Origin: Cytobacillus kochii
Lineage (GTDB): Bacteria > Bacillota > Bacilli > Bacillales > Cytobacillaceae
Length of the DNA stretch: 64,000 bases
Reading direction: 5' to 3'
Assembly: GCF_020171845.1 (NCBI RefSeq)
Contig: NZ_JAIVAM010000015.1
Coordinates: forward strand, 62,001 to 126,000
The stretch's first letter is position 1. Every line of letters begins with the position of its first letter. Below the pieces are notes generated by a model, which made no database searches, was not told the origin of the DNA, and worked only from the letters and a program-made list of their open reading frames with translations. A program made the position numbers and the translations under genes. Below, one piece after another: positions 18,385-27,903 of the stretch.

Positions 18385-18472
18385 TTGATGAAAACTCCCT
18401 TCATGGGAATGAGTATTTTCATTTATTATTAACAGAAAATTCATAATATATACATAGGTAGGTGGTGATGAA

Positions 18473-18829
18473 ATGAGCGCCGTTAAACGAATACTTTTAA
18501 CTACCATTTGTCTTTATGGCTTGTGGGTAATTGGAGGTATCAGTAATTCAATTACTAAATACAATGGTGCTGGTTTTATCGACGCCATTTTGATAAAAGA
18601 AAAAGGCATGATTTACTTTATCGACGAAGAAAAACGGCCCACTGTCCAGATAAATGAAGAGGCAGCATCTAACACGACCTATCAACCTGACTATATACCG
18701 AACGGACCGACATTTTTGCTTGATTACCATTCATTCGATTCAGGCGATCAAGTTCGCATTTGGTATACAAGCATTTTAGAGTCTTATCCTGGAAGAATAA
18801 ATATCGTAGACGTAGAAAAGATTGATTAA
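18473..18829 (+). CDS. Membrane-anchored or secreted protein, uncharacterised
   Basis: 118 residues: a positively charged start followed by one hydrophobic segment (residues about 7-24, LLTTICLYGLWVIGG), then an extracytoplasmic domain of about 90 residues rich in beta-forming stretches (GMIYFIDEEKRPTVQIN, QVRIWYTSILESYPGRINIV). It resembles small single-OB-like secreted proteins of Bacillaceae, but I do not recognise the family. GGTGGTGA precedes the ATG. It is divergent from cse60, and its TAA stop overlaps the stop codon of the convergent MerR gene. Confidence 0.7.
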   Translation: MSAVKRILLTTICLYGLWVIGGISNSITKYNGAGFIDAILIKEKGMIYFIDEEKRPTVQINEEAASNTTYQPDYIPNGPTFLLDYHSFDSGDQVRIWYTSILESYPGRINIVDVEKID

Positions 18830-19563
18830 TCTCCGTCATTTTTTTCTCTTAACATGGTAAGGATGGTTTTTGTATCTGCGATTGCTTCTTTTAAAGACAT
18901 TAATAAGCGATCCGTAACATATACAATATCCTCCTGATTTTCTGGTAGGTTCAATACCTCTTTGATATGAATTGGATGAGCCATTTTTGCTTGTTGGACT
19001 AGGCGTAAAATAGATGCATAAGAATAATGAGCCATCCTTAATACTCGAATCACCTTTAACATATTTATTTCCTTTTCTGTAAAAACACGATACCCCTTTT
19101 CATTACGAGGAATAGTAATTAATCCGTTTCTTTCCCAATTTCTTATTAGCTCTGGATGAAGTTGAATTTTTTCAGCTACTTGTTGTCTTGACAATCCTTC
19201 ACTTTGAATTTCCTTAGTTGAATATAACCAACTCTCTGCAATATCAGCTGCTTCAACCGCTCTTTCATATTCCTTGTTTAAATGCAGTAAATGTTCTTCA
19301 GCCTGCTCGTAAGCTTTGAGAAATTGCTTCTGACCGCTAAGGAGCACAATCTCTCTTGCACTTTTACGAATACTGCCTTGAATGATTTCACAACGAAAAG
19401 CGAACCTCGCTATTTTCAATTGAAAAAGATGTATGTCATCATATTGTCTGTATCCATTATCAGCACGAGGAGCAGGGGAAAGATATCCCCATTCCTCGTA
19501 AACTCTCACCGTATTAGGATGAACGCCCATACTATCAGCGATTTCTTTAGTTGAATAAACCAA
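18826..19563 (-). CDS. MerR family regulator with two HTH domains
   Basis: 245 residues with two MerR-type DNA-binding modules: residues about 3-52 (STKEIADSMGVHPNTVRVYE, GYRQYDD) and about 124-178 (LSRQQVAEKIQLHPELIRNW, KGYRVFTEKEINML). A helical linker (about 70-115) joins them, and roughly 60 residues follow the second module. No cysteine-based metal site or drug-binding GyrI-like domain is visible. The TTG start has only a weak ribosome binding site. It is the last gene of an operon with an ABC permease and ATPase, so it likely controls that exporter. Confidence 0.82.
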   Translation of the reverse strand: MVYSTKEIADSMGVHPNTVRVYEEWGYLSPAPRADNGYRQYDDIHLFQLKIARFAFRCEIIQGSIRKSAREIVLLSGQKQFLKAYEQAEEHLLHLNKEYERAVEAADIAESWLYSTKEIQSEGLSRQQVAEKIQLHPELIRNWERNGLITIPRNEKGYRVFTEKEINMLKVIRVLRMAHYSYASILRLVQQAKMAHPIHIKEVLNLPENQEDIVYVTDRLLMSLKEAIADTKTILTMLREKNDGD

Positions 19564-19572
19564 GATATCTCA

Positions 19573-20310
19573 CTACTTCCATCTAAAATATTTAATCGAA
19601 AGGAATCCACTAATGAATACACAAGCCATCATTGTGACTATGGGAAAAATCATGTCGCTTAGAACTCCGCCTAAACTTACTTCCTTAAGCAACTGAATAC
19701 CTTGTGATAAAGGAAGGAATGCAAAGACATTCTGTAAAATTTGCGGGAAAATCTCAAAAGGTATAGTAGCACCTGAAAAAAGAAGCATGCCGAAATAGGC
19801 TAACGACCCCCATAGATTCGCTGCTTTTTGATCTGGAACAATACTCCCAATGAGTATACCAATGCTATACATAGCCATTAAAACAAATAAATAACTACAA
19901 AGAAACAAACCAAAGGAACCAGTCATTTCATAATTGAAAACAAAAAGATATACCGCAGTCACCCCTAGGAAAGACAACATAGAGGCAATAAATTGAACCA
20001 ATGCCTGCGCACAAAGCAAAGTTAAAGGCGAAGCTGGGGTCACCTGAAACCTTTTTAAAATATGGCGATGACGGTAATCAGCAATGGTAAGGGGCAGTCC
20101 CATTACACCTGTAGCTAATATACTAATAGTTACAACCGCTGGATAAGAATGGAGGAACATTGTATTTCCTTGGGTAAACAGTTCATTATTCATAATATAA
20201 CCAAATAATAAGGCAACAATGATTGGAAAAATGATACCGAAGATCAGTATATCTAAACCTCTCCAAACGAGTTTCGCTTCTATTTTTGTTAAAGTATAGA
20301 ATGTCATCAT
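19573..20310 (-). CDS. ABC-2 type exporter permease
   Basis: A 245-residue membrane protein with six hydrophobic segments in the ABC-2 pattern. Features include the DYRHRHILKRFQVTPASPLTLL loop region, the GILIGSIVPDQKAANLWGSL segment and FSGATIPFEIFPQILQNVFAFLPLSQGIQLLKE, which is typical of drug and antibiotic-peptide exporters (substrings cited are the key parts). Its ATG overlaps the TGA of the ATPase gene (ATGA), implying translational coupling. With the ATPase it forms an efflux pump of unknown substrate; the MerR gene follows 9 bases downstream. Confidence 0.86.
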   Translation of the reverse strand: MMTFYTLTKIEAKLVWRGLDILIFGIIFPIIVALLFGYIMNNELFTQGNTMFLHSYPAVVTISILATGVMGLPLTIADYRHRHILKRFQVTPASPLTLLCAQALVQFIASMLSFLGVTAVYLFVFNYEMTGSFGLFLCSYLFVLMAMYSIGILIGSIVPDQKAANLWGSLAYFGMLLFSGATIPFEIFPQILQNVFAFLPLSQGIQLLKEVSLGGVLSDMIFPIVTMMACVFISGFLSIKYFRWK

Positions 20311-21023
20311 CCTTCCCCCTCTTCATCTGTTAAAGTTAAATAGGCAGCTTCCAACGAAGCTTGTCCTGAATAATTGATCACTTCTGCTATCGTTCCTTCG
20401 CATATGATATGTCCGCCCTTTAAAATCATAACGCGGTCGCAGAGTGCTTCTACTTCATCCATATAGTGAGAGGTAAGGACAATAGATAATCCCTCACGCT
20501 TATAATTTCTTAGCGTTTGCCACAATTTTTTTCTTGCTTTCGTATCTAAACCCGTAGTCAATTCGTCTAGAAAGACTAATTCTGGGTTGGGTAACAATGC
20601 TAATAACACCGCTAATCTTTGCTTTTCACCGCCTGACAATGATTTAACTAATGATTTCTCCTTATCTTGTAGGCCAAATTTGGTCAATAAAAATTGATAT
20701 GGCGCGGTTGCCTTGTATAACACACTCCATTGCTGACATGCTTCAGAAACGGTCATTTTATCTGGAAAATGCGATTCCTGAAATTGCACACCCACTTTCT
20801 CAAATACTTGCTTTCTATTATGAATTGGAGATTGTCCTAATATAGCGACTTCCTTATAAACAGCAGGCCTAATTCCTAGCACAGCTTCTACCAACGATGT
20901 CTTTCCTGCGCCATTTTCTCCTAGTATTCCCAGTACCTCCCCTTTTTGAAGGGAGAAACTAATCTTATCAACTACCGTTTTCTCTCCATAACTAACGGAC
21001 AATTCTTTTACCTTCAGAACCAT
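20307..21023 (-). CDS. ABC exporter ATPase
   Basis: A 238-residue ATP-binding subunit with Walker A GENGAGKTS, signature LSGGEKQR, Walker B PELVFLDELTTGLD and switch His in LTSHYMDE. Note Walker B ends in LDELTTGLD where many exporters have LDEPTTGLD. It is the first gene of a three-gene minus-strand operon (ATPase, permease, MerR regulator). The ATG follows AAGGGTG. Likely role: energising export of a drug, peptide or lipid; the substrate is unknown. Confidence 0.88.
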   Translation of the reverse strand: MVLKVKELSVSYGEKTVVDKISFSLQKGEVLGILGENGAGKTSLVEAVLGIRPAVYKEVAILGQSPIHNRKQVFEKVGVQFQESHFPDKMTVSEACQQWSVLYKATAPYQFLLTKFGLQDKEKSLVKSLSGGEKQRLAVLLALLPNPELVFLDELTTGLDTKARKKLWQTLRNYKREGLSIVLTSHYMDEVEALCDRVMILKGGHIICEGTIAEVINYSGQASLEAAYLTLTDEEGEG

Positions 21024-21110
21024 CAACTCACACCCTTTTCTAAGAATAGATTCACATCATAGCAAAAGAAATGAAGGGTGGTGGTATATTGGAGGGTTTA
21101 TAAAACTCTT

Positions 21111-21548
21111 TTATTTATTTTCTGATAATAGGATATCGATGATTTGTGTGAGTGGTTCTTTATTTAGAACTCTATAAAAAGTAGGTTTTTTGTTTTTGTA
21201 GTGAATGGCGATTACTTCATCATATACGCTAACACTTTTTCCAGCTGTTTTCGTTACAAAACCAATTCTATACAGTTCTTTAGATGCTGTGCGATGATAC
21301 CTTTTTAATTCAATATCTGCCAAAAGTGAGCGAATTTCTTTTAGTTGCTTATCATGATCGTCCTTATTTAAAGATACAGTTTCTGTTGTTTCACTAGTAG
21401 CTATAATGATGGAATGTAGGTTTTCCTCCGATACCAGTACGACCTCATTAAAACCCAGCTTTTCTTGAGAAAGATAAAATTGATATACACCCATGGACAA
21501 AAATAATAGGACAATTACCGATAAAAAAGGGATGATTTTTTTACTCAT
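21111..21548 (-). CDS. Single-pass membrane-anchored protein, uncharacterised
   Basis: 145 residues: an N-terminal signal-anchor (SKKIIPFLSVIVLLFLSMGV) followed by an extracytoplasmic domain of about 120 residues. The domain mixes helices (KQLKEIRSLLADIELKRYHR) and strands (ELYRIGFVTKTAGKSVSVYD) and ends in a short amphipathic helix. AAGGAGA precedes the ATG. The fold recalls small DUF-type lipoproteins and membrane proteins of Firmicutes, but I cannot assign a family with certainty. It lies upstream of the ABC exporter operon by 88 bases on the same strand. Confidence 0.7.
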   Translation of the reverse strand: MSKKIIPFLSVIVLLFLSMGVYQFYLSQEKLGFNEVVLVSEENLHSIIIATSETTETVSLNKDDHDKQLKEIRSLLADIELKRYHRTASKELYRIGFVTKTAGKSVSVYDEVIAIHYKNKKPTFYRVLNKEPLTQIIDILLSENK

Positions 21549-21653
21549 TCTTTCTCCTTTCGCATCTATTTGAACAATCGTCTGAAGTAAATAAATTGAA
21601 TTTTTATAATATTATACCTATAATAGAGTAAATTGTTAACAGGTGGTGTAAAT

Positions 21654-22430
21654 ATGCAATATGCAATTTATGGTGGCGCAAGCGTAAGCAAGGAAGCGAT
21701 AATCGCTCTTCCACCTCTTGGTGAAAGAAAGGAAATTTTCTCCTCTCTTGGCAGTGTGTTAAGTGGCCATCGTATCATTTCATTTGATTTGCCTGGACAC
21801 AACGGTGAAGTTGATATGTCTCTTACTAATTATCTAAAAGGCATTCATCATGTATTAAATCAACTGGAAATAAGTGAAGCCCATTTTATCGGGAACTCTA
21901 TTGGTGCATGGATTATTCAAAAATATTACGGTACATATCCAAAGGAAGTATTAAGTCTTACCTTATTAGATGGTGGTTACTATCCAATAAATGAAAGGCC
22001 CAGCGAATACATTCAGCTTCCCATCATCCATAAGAATGATTTTATCCCTGCGATAAAAGAACATTGCCAACAAATGAGCAAGTTAACGAACGAAACAAGT
22101 GAAGTGCTATTTTCTTATTTGAAAAACAATTTTATCCTAACAGGAGAGGAGTATAAGCATCATAGTGATGAAAAGGCCGTAAATCGTCTCATACAACAAA
22201 TTCATACGGATTCATCCTATTATTTAAGGAAATGTGATATACCCTTGCAATTATTAATAGCTGATTTAAACCTCGATGAAATTAGTAAGACCAAACTGAC
22301 AGCCTTTACAAAAGAGCACCCTAACACAGACGTCTACCACATTAATAATGGCTATCATTTCTTACCAATCACAAATACAAAAGAAGTTGCTGAGAAAATC
22401 AATCAACTAATGATTGTCGCTAACGCCTGA
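21654..22430 (+). CDS. Alpha/beta hydrolase
   Basis: A 258-residue alpha/beta hydrolase of the soluble esterase/lactonase type. The nucleophile elbow is GNSIGAW (Ser near residue 86), the oxyanion strand region is IIALPPLGERKE, and the late His is in NNGYHFLPI; the acid would be Asp in LLIADLN. No signal peptide. The ATG follows AGGTGGTG. It is monocistronic and divergent from the anchored protein gene. Substrate cannot be inferred. Confidence 0.8.
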   Translation: MQYAIYGGASVSKEAIIALPPLGERKEIFSSLGSVLSGHRIISFDLPGHNGEVDMSLTNYLKGIHHVLNQLEISEAHFIGNSIGAWIIQKYYGTYPKEVLSLTLLDGGYYPINERPSEYIQLPIIHKNDFIPAIKEHCQQMSKLTNETSEVLFSYLKNNFILTGEEYKHHSDEKAVNRLIQQIHTDSSYYLRKCDIPLQLLIADLNLDEISKTKLTAFTKEHPNTDVYHINNGYHFLPITNTKEVAEKINQLMIVANA

Positions 22431-22666
22431 AAACAAACTCAGCTCAAAAAATTGATGAGAGCTAAATAAAAATGCCTCACAACTCTGAGAAATCCAGCGT
22501 GTTGGATAGTATTCAATTGATGAACACATTTCATGACAAGCTTGGCATATTGTAAAAGCAAACGGAAAGTTATGTACACACCTCGTAATTCTTACATACT
22601 TCATGAATCAAAACCTTAGCATAGTACTTACGTCCATCTCTTATATAGTTAAACGATAACGAAAAA

Positions 22667-22695
22667 AAGAAGACCTCCTAAAAAGAGGCCTTCTT
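22667..22695 (-). terminator. Terminator after rhodanese gene
   Basis: AAGAAGACCTC pairs with GAGGCCTTCTT (one mismatch) around an A/T loop; on the minus strand the stem is followed by eight T residues, a strong intrinsic terminator. Confidence 0.85.
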
Positions 22696-22707
22696 CAAAA
22701 GTAACAA

Positions 22708-23013
22708 TTATTTTGTTTCGCCTTCCCACTCAAGCATACCCCCGACCATATTGGTCACTTGATAGCCTTGTTCTTGCATAAAACGACAAACTTGTCCACT
22801 ACGATTCCCTGAACGGCAAATCATAATATACTCTTTGTCTTTATCAAACTTATCTAGGTTTTCAGGAATTGTGCCCATTCTAATATGTTTCGCACCAGGA
22901 ATGATTCCTTGAGCTACTTCGTCATCTTCCCTTACATCTACAAGTTCAAGTTGTTCTCCTGCTTCTAACTTTTTCTGCAATGCTTCTGTTGTGATTTCTT
23001 TCATTTCAGTCAT
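22708..23013 (-). CDS. ytwF: Rhodanese-like sulfurtransferase (YtwF type)
   Basis: A single rhodanese domain of about 101 residues. The active-site loop is CRSGNRS, with the persulfide-forming Cys near residue 67; the ELVDVREDDEVAQGIIPGA strand-helix start is typical. Such proteins carry sulfane sulfur in cytoplasmic thiolation or detoxification pathways. Three start codons (TTG, ATG, ATG) follow AAAGGGTGG; the second ATG has the best spacing. It lies between a hydrolase gene and leuS, as ytwF does near leuS in B. subtilis. Confidence 0.85.
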   Translation of the reverse strand: MTEMKEITTEALQKKLEAGEQLELVDVREDDEVAQGIIPGAKHIRMGTIPENLDKFDKDKEYIMICRSGNRSGQVCRFMQEQGYQVTNMVGGMLEWEGETK

Positions 23014-23140
23014 CATCAACCACCCTTTCCATTATCGTTATCTTTATTCTAAAGAAGTGTTGATCGAAATGCGAATATTACAGTCTCATAGGGAAAGGGG
23101 TAGCTCTTTTTCATTAAGCTACCTCCTTTCCTAAATAATC

Positions 23141-25555
23141 TTAATTAGCGACAATATTCACTAGCTTCCCAGGAACAGCAATGACTTTTCTTACTGTTTT
23201 GCCATCAATTTGTTCTTTGATTTTATCATCATCCATGGCAATTTGTTCTAGCACATCCTTTTGTGCATCAACGGGTACCATTAATTTAGCCTTCACTTTA
23301 CCATTGATTTGGATAACGATCTCCACTTCATCATCTGTCATTTTCGCTTCGTCATATGCTGGCCAAGCTTCATAAGAAATGGTTCCTGTGTGACCAAGTA
23401 TCTCCCATAGTTCTTCAGCAATATGTGGAGCAATTGGAGCCAACATTTTTACGAACCCTTCTGCATAAGCCTTTGGAAGAATATCAGCTTTGTAGGCTTC
23501 ATTGACGAAAACCATCATTTGTGAAATAGCTGTATTGAAGCGCAAACCTTCAAAGTCCTCTGTTACTTTCTTGACTGTCTGATGATACACTTTTTCTAGT
23601 TGAGATACTTCTACATCCTGCACTTTGCTACTTAAGCTATGATCTTCTTCAGCAATCAAACGCCAAATTCGGTCCAAAAAGCGTCTAGAACCATCTAATC
23701 CATTTGTAGACCAAGCAATGGAAGCATCTAGTGGTCCCATAAACATTTCATATAAACGAAGCGTATCCGCTCCATGGCTTTCTACAACGGCATCAGGGTT
23801 AACAACATTCCCTTTTGACTTACTCATTTTTTCATTATTTTCCCCAAGAATCATGCCTTGGTTAAATAATTTTTGGAATGGTTCTTTCGTATCCACTACA
23901 CCGATATCGTATAATACTTTATGCCAGAAACGAGCATATAATAAGTGAAGAACCGCATGTTCAGCGCCACCAATATAAATATCAACCGGTAACCACTCTT
24001 TTAATTTTTCCGCATCAGCTAATGCCTCACTGTTTTTCGGATCAATATAACGTAAATAGTACCAGCAGCTACCTGCCCATTGTGGCATCGTGTTGGTTTC
24101 ACGGCGACCTTTTTTACCTGTTTCAGGGTCAATAACATTAACCCACTCTTCAATATTAGCTAACGGTGATTCACCTGTACCAGATGGCTTAATCTCCGTT
24201 GTTGTTGGTAAAATTAACGGTAACTCTTCGTAAGGAACTCCCGTCATTGTACCATCTTCCCAATGAATAACAGGAATCGGTTCACCCCAATATCTTTGAC
24301 GACTAAATAACCAATCACGTAAGCGATATGTCACTTTTTTCGTCCCAATCTCTTTCTCTTCTAGCCAAGCGATCATTTTTGTAATTGCTTCTTCTTTACC
24401 TAAGCCATTTAAGAAATCAGAATTAATATGTTCTCCTTCACCGGCATAAGCTTCTTTAGAAATATCTCCACCAGCTACGACTTCTTTAATAGGCAAGTTA
24501 AATTCTTTCGCGAAATCATAATCACGCTCGTCATGAGCTGGAACAGCCATAATGGCACCTGTACCATACGAAGCAAGCACATAATCAGCAATCCAGATTG
24601 GCATTTTTTCACCGTTAGCAGGGTTAATTGCATAAGCACCTGTGAATACACCTGTTTTTTCTTTAGCTAAATCTGTTCTTTCTAAATCACTCTTTGTTTT
24701 AACTTTTTCAATATAAGTCTCAACTGCATTACTTTGCTCTTCTGTTGTAATTACATCAACTAGTTTATGCTCTGGTGCAAGGACAGCATATGTCGCACCA
24801 AATAATGTGTCTGGTCGTGTCGTAAACACTTCAAACGTACCTTTGTCACCTTCGATATGGAAAGTCACTTCAGCACCTTCAGAACGGCCAATCCAGTTAC
24901 GCTGCATATCCTTCAAGCTTTCTGGCCAATCAAGTAAATCAAGATCTTCTAGTAAACGGTCAGCATAAGCTGTTATTTTTAACATCCATTGGCGCATCGG
25001 TCTTCTTTCAACAGGATGGCCTCCACGTTCACTTTTCCCATCAATTACCTCTTCATTAGCAAGCACAGTTCCAAGTGCAGGACACCAGTTCACTGCTACT
25101 TCATCGATATAAGCAAGACCTTTTTCATAAAGCTTTAAGAAAATCCATTGCGTCCATTTATAATATTCCGGATCTGTTGTGTTAATTTCACGATCCCAGT
25201 CATAAGAAAATCCTAATGATTTAATTTGACGGCGGAATGTATTAATGTTTTTCTCGGTAAATTCAGCTGGGTCATTCCCTGTATCAAGGGCATATTGTTC
25301 AGCAGGTAAACCAAATGCATCCCATCCCATTGGGTGAAGAACATTATACCCTTGCATTCTTTTCATACGGGCAAGAATATCTGTTGCTGTATATCCTTCA
25401 GGGTGTCCTACGTGTAAACCTACACCAGACGGATAAGGAAACATATCTAACGCATAGAACTTTCTCTTCCCTTTTTCTTCACCCGTTTTAAATGTTTTTT
25501 GTTCTTCCCAATAGTGTTGCCACTTACCTTCAATTTGCTGATGATTAAAGCTCAT
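23141..25555 (-). CDS. leuS: Leucyl-tRNA synthetase
   Basis: An 804-residue class I synthetase that charges tRNA-Leu. HIGH-type motif is [13 protein letters not shown] near residue 45, KMSKS is [11 protein letters not shown] near 575, and the CP1 editing domain includes the [19 protein letters not shown] region that hydrolyses mischarged tRNA. The C-terminal [11 protein letters not shown] segment contacts tRNA. The ATG follows AGGAGGAAAGA; the 51-base frame extension upstream runs into the leader. Expression is controlled by a T-box leader with a leucine specifier just upstream. Confidence 0.97.
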   Translation of the reverse strand: MSFNHQQIEGKWQHYWEEQKTFKTGEEKGKRKFYALDMFPYPSGVGLHVGHPEGYTATDILARMKRMQGYNVLHPMGWDAFGLPAEQYALDTGNDPAEFTEKNINTFRRQIKSLGFSYDWDREINTTDPEYYKWTQWIFLKLYEKGLAYIDEVAVNWCPALGTVLANEEVIDGKSERGGHPVERRPMRQWMLKITAYADRLLEDLDLLDWPESLKDMQRNWIGRSEGAEVTFHIEGDKGTFEVFTTRPDTLFGATYAVLAPEHKLVDVITTEEQSNAVETYIEKVKTKSDLERTDLAKEKTGVFTGAYAINPANGEKMPIWIADYVLASYGTGAIMAVPAHDERDYDFAKEFNLPIKEVVAGGDISKEAYAGEGEHINSDFLNGLGKEEAITKMIAWLEEKEIGTKKVTYRLRDWLFSRQRYWGEPIPVIHWEDGTMTGVPYEELPLILPTTTEIKPSGTGESPLANIEEWVNVIDPETGKKGRRETNTMPQWAGSCWYYLRYIDPKNSEALADAEKLKEWLPVDIYIGGAEHAVLHLLYARFWHKVLYDIGVVDTKEPFQKLFNQGMILGENNEKMSKSKGNVVNPDAVVESHGADTLRLYEMFMGPLDASIAWSTNGLDGSRRFLDRIWRLIAEEDHSLSSKVQDVEVSQLEKVYHQTVKKVTEDFEGLRFNTAISQMMVFVNEAYKADILPKAYAEGFVKMLAPIAPHIAEELWEILGHTGTISYEAWPAYDEAKMTDDEVEIVIQINGKVKAKLMVPVDAQKDVLEQIAMDDDKIKEQIDGKTVRKVIAVPGKLVNIVAN

Positions 25556-25591
25556 CTTCTTTCCTCCTAAAAATGCTACGTTTTTAAGTAT

Positions 25592-25832
25592 AAAAAAACC
25601 CCTCATCCCTCAAAAAGGGACGAGAGGATTATGTATATCTCCCGCGGTACCACCCACATTAACAGTTTACAGTTAACTGTTCACTTCATTCATCCTTAAC
25701 GCGGAGTACGACAAGCATTACTGTCATTTTCACACTTGCTGCTCAGTAGGTGAGTTCATGCAAGGAGCTGACTAGCTTACACCAACCGCTAGCTCTCTAA
25801 TATCAGGCTTCCTAGCATTACTATTCCTCATC
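25592..25832 (-). promoter_or_regulatory. T-box leader of leuS (leucine specifier CUC)
   Basis: On the minus strand the T-box sequence GGGTGGTACCGCG lies at 25643-25655. Upstream is a Stem I region containing the GAA-CTC-ACC specifier loop with CTC (Leu) at 25752-25754, and the AGCTAGCGGTTGGTGTAAGC distal part. Downstream, CCTCTCGTCCC pairs with GGGATGAGGGG followed by seven T's, the regulatory terminator. Uncharged tRNA-Leu is expected to stabilise the antiterminator and turn on leuS. Confidence 0.92.
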
Positions 25833-25838
25833 ATTGCA

Positions 25839-25867
25839 GTTATAAAATATTCATATTGACATTGTAA
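25839..25867 (-). promoter_or_regulatory. Candidate promoter of the leuS T-box transcript
   Basis: On the minus strand TTACAA and TATAAC are separated by 17 bases and lie just upstream of the first conserved T-box leader sequence. Confidence 0.5.
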
Positions 25868-26028
25868 TCAATTTCAATGGTTGATGCAAGTAGGCTTTCA
25901 CAAGTTACTATAGATAAGTATAAGCTATTCAAGAAAATCGAAAACGTGTCAATTTTTTAATCCATGTATTACTCTTCCTTATTTTGCCCATAACTATAGT
26001 AAAAAATAAGGAAAGGTGATTTCATATT

Positions 26029-26382
26029 ATGAAAGGTATCGCTTTTATTAATGAAAAGTGGATTATGAATGATTTTAAAACGCTAGATGAAAGCCTTGAA
26101 GTTCAGAAGCAATCCATCCAGACGTTCATTGAAAATAACCAAATGAAAACCATTAAATTGAATCCTTATCAATTACATGATTACTACACCATTCCACATG
26201 CCTTATATTATGATTTAAAACAAACCAAACCAAAGTTAGATTGTCTGATACTCTACTCCGAAAAAGTCATTGAAAGTTTTATCGAGGCCTATCCCGCTCG
26301 TTGGTTGATCTTGAAAAGTTTCTTTCATAAAGTCATTTTTCTAGATGAAGTTCAATCACATCATTACCAGGATATTATCTGA
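26029..26382 (+). CDS. Small protein with distant resemblance to a serine-recombinase N-domain
   Basis: 117 residues, no membrane segment. The stretch SLEVQKQSIQTFIENN resembles the first helix of resolvase/invertase catalytic domains, and LYYDLKQTKPKLDCLILYS the LLEDIKxGKIDxVVVY strand, followed by a helix and FHKVIFLDE. However, the catalytic Ser is not seen (N-terminus is KGIAFINEKWIM) and the active-site RLSR-type arginines are replaced. If the similarity is real this is a catalytically dead, stand-alone fold. AAAGGTGA lies about 11 bases before the ATG. Resemblance is by eye and needs a structure-based search. Confidence 0.65.
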   Translation: MKGIAFINEKWIMNDFKTLDESLEVQKQSIQTFIENNQMKTIKLNPYQLHDYYTIPHALYYDLKQTKPKLDCLILYSEKVIESFIEAYPARWLILKSFFHKVIFLDEVQSHHYQDII

Positions 26383-26395
26383 ATGGTTAAGTAAA

Positions 26396-26433
26396 GAGCC
26401 CCTAGAGTTTTTATCTACGGGGCTCGCTTTTTA
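26396..26433. terminator. Terminator between the 117-residue protein gene and the MFS gene
   Basis: GAGCCCC and GGGGCTC with inner TAGA/TCTA pairing around a T-rich loop, followed by GCTTTTT on the plus strand; it can serve both convergent genes. Confidence 0.8.
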
Positions 26434-27618
26434 TGAAGGTATAGCTGGCACAACTTTTTTCTTTTTAAGCTTCTTATCATAAACAACAGTTGTATATACG
26501 GAAATGAGCAGTAATGCCATTAATATACCAAAAAGCATCTTCACACCGTATACATCCACGAGTACGCCACCAAGTAATGGCCCAATCATTCTTCCTCCTG
26601 TAGAGACACTGTTAACAATTCCTTGATAGAACCCTTCTTTACCTTTAGGTGCTAAGTCATTAGCAATTGTAGGTACCGCTGGCCATACGAGCATTTCCCC
26701 AATGGTTAAAATAATCATTGCTGTGACAAAGCCGGAAAAGGCAACTGCATTTCCTACAACAGCAAAAGAGATAGCAAAAATAAAAATACCAATAATAATT
26801 TGTACTTTTAATGATTTTATCCTTTTAACTAGAAGACTAATTAATGGTTGCGCAAGTACAATCATGGCGCCATTTATTGTCCAAAGCATACTGTATTGTT
26901 TTAATGAAATCCCAATTTGTTGAGTATATGCTGAGATAGTCGATTGCCATTGCACATAGCCAATACAACATAATAGATAACCGATTAACAAAACGAATAA
27001 AGCGTTTAATTTAGGATTACCGCGAAATTTTTGTGCTGTTTTTATTTCATTTGGTTGACTAACCGACTTTACTTCCATTTTTCGATAGCTAGTGATTGCT
27101 ATCAAGAAAAACAAGATATACATTAGACAATTAGCGATAAAGATATAATTGAAAGAAAATGAAGCTATATACCCCGCCATTGCTGCACCTAATGCTACTC
27201 CTAGATTTGTCGCTACATACATCGCATTAAACGCTTTTCTGCCGCCCTCTTTCCATACACTTCCTGCCAATGCATACATAGAAGGAAACACGATCCCTGA
27301 GCCAAAACCTAATATCGTCAATAATACAATGTATTCCGGCCATCCATGTTTAAAGACCATAATAATGAGTGAAGATAACGAAATGACTATGCCTAATAAA
27401 ATCGAACGATAGCCACCTAATTTATCAAACAGCACACCACCAACTAGATTGCCTATGACTGTTGCTGCTGAATTGATCATTAAAACAATGCCGGCAATCG
27501 ATAAAGACTTTCCTAATTCTTCATGCATATAAATGGTGTTTAAAGGCCATAAAAAAGAGGAACCTGTTACATTAACAGCCATCCCAATTACTAATAACCA
27601 CAAAGCTCGAGGCATCAT
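26431..27618 (-). CDS. yttB: MFS transporter (YttB-like)
   Basis: About 395 residues with 12 membrane segments of the DHA1-type major facilitator family. The cytoplasmic loop motif A is GGVLFDKLGGYRS near residue 60 and a weaker second-half copy is near GGVLVDVYGVK. Motif C-like glycines (GPLLGGVLVD) are in the second half. Likely a proton-coupled drug or metabolite exporter; the symbol follows B. subtilis yttB, which also lies near leuS. The ATG pair follows GAAAGGGG; the upstream GTG is less likely. Confidence 0.8.
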   Translation of the reverse strand: MMPRALWLLVIGMAVNVTGSSFLWPLNTIYMHEELGKSLSIAGIVLMINSAATVIGNLVGGVLFDKLGGYRSILLGIVISLSSLIIMVFKHGWPEYIVLLTILGFGSGIVFPSMYALAGSVWKEGGRKAFNAMYVATNLGVALGAAMAGYIASFSFNYIFIANCLMYILFFLIAITSYRKMEVKSVSQPNEIKTAQKFRGNPKLNALFVLLIGYLLCCIGYVQWQSTISAYTQQIGISLKQYSMLWTINGAMIVLAQPLISLLVKRIKSLKVQIIIGIFIFAISFAVVGNAVAFSGFVTAMIILTIGEMLVWPAVPTIANDLAPKGKEGFYQGIVNSVSTGGRMIGPLLGGVLVDVYGVKMLFGILMALLLISVYTTVVYDKKLKKKKVVPAIPS

Positions 27619-27844
27619 CCATACCCCTTTCACATTCTAATTCAATTCATTCCATTTCGAATTCCAAAATAAATTCTATTCGTTTTTTATGATCGATTCA
27701 ATACTAATTTTGTGACAGATTTAGACATCTTTCTTATCTATACATAAAAATGAATAATTACTCTTGAAATTAAGCATAAACAGAAGGAATGGATGACATT
27801 ATGTATGAAATATACAATAATATTTTTAAATTTATCATAGCCAT

Positions 27845-27876
27845 ACACAAGCAAACTCCATGAGATTTGCTTGTGT
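27845..27876. terminator. Hairpin downstream of the ytzC operon
   Basis: ACACAAGCAAA pairs perfectly with TTTGCTTGTGT, with an inner CTC/GAG pairing. It lacks a long T-run, so it may be a weak or Rho-type end or an RNA-stabilising hairpin. Confidence 0.5.
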
Positions 27877-27903
27877 ACAGATCATTTACTAAATACATAT
27901 TAT

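Noticed and set aside
21024-21110. MerR-type promoter with 19-base spacer before the exporter operon
   Set aside because: TATGAT is present on the minus strand, but neither 17 nor 19 bases upstream gives a believable -35, and no clear dyad is visible.
22407-22604. 65-codon minus-strand frame after the alpha/beta hydrolase
   Set aside because: No ribosome binding site and improbable composition; overlaps the hydrolase end.
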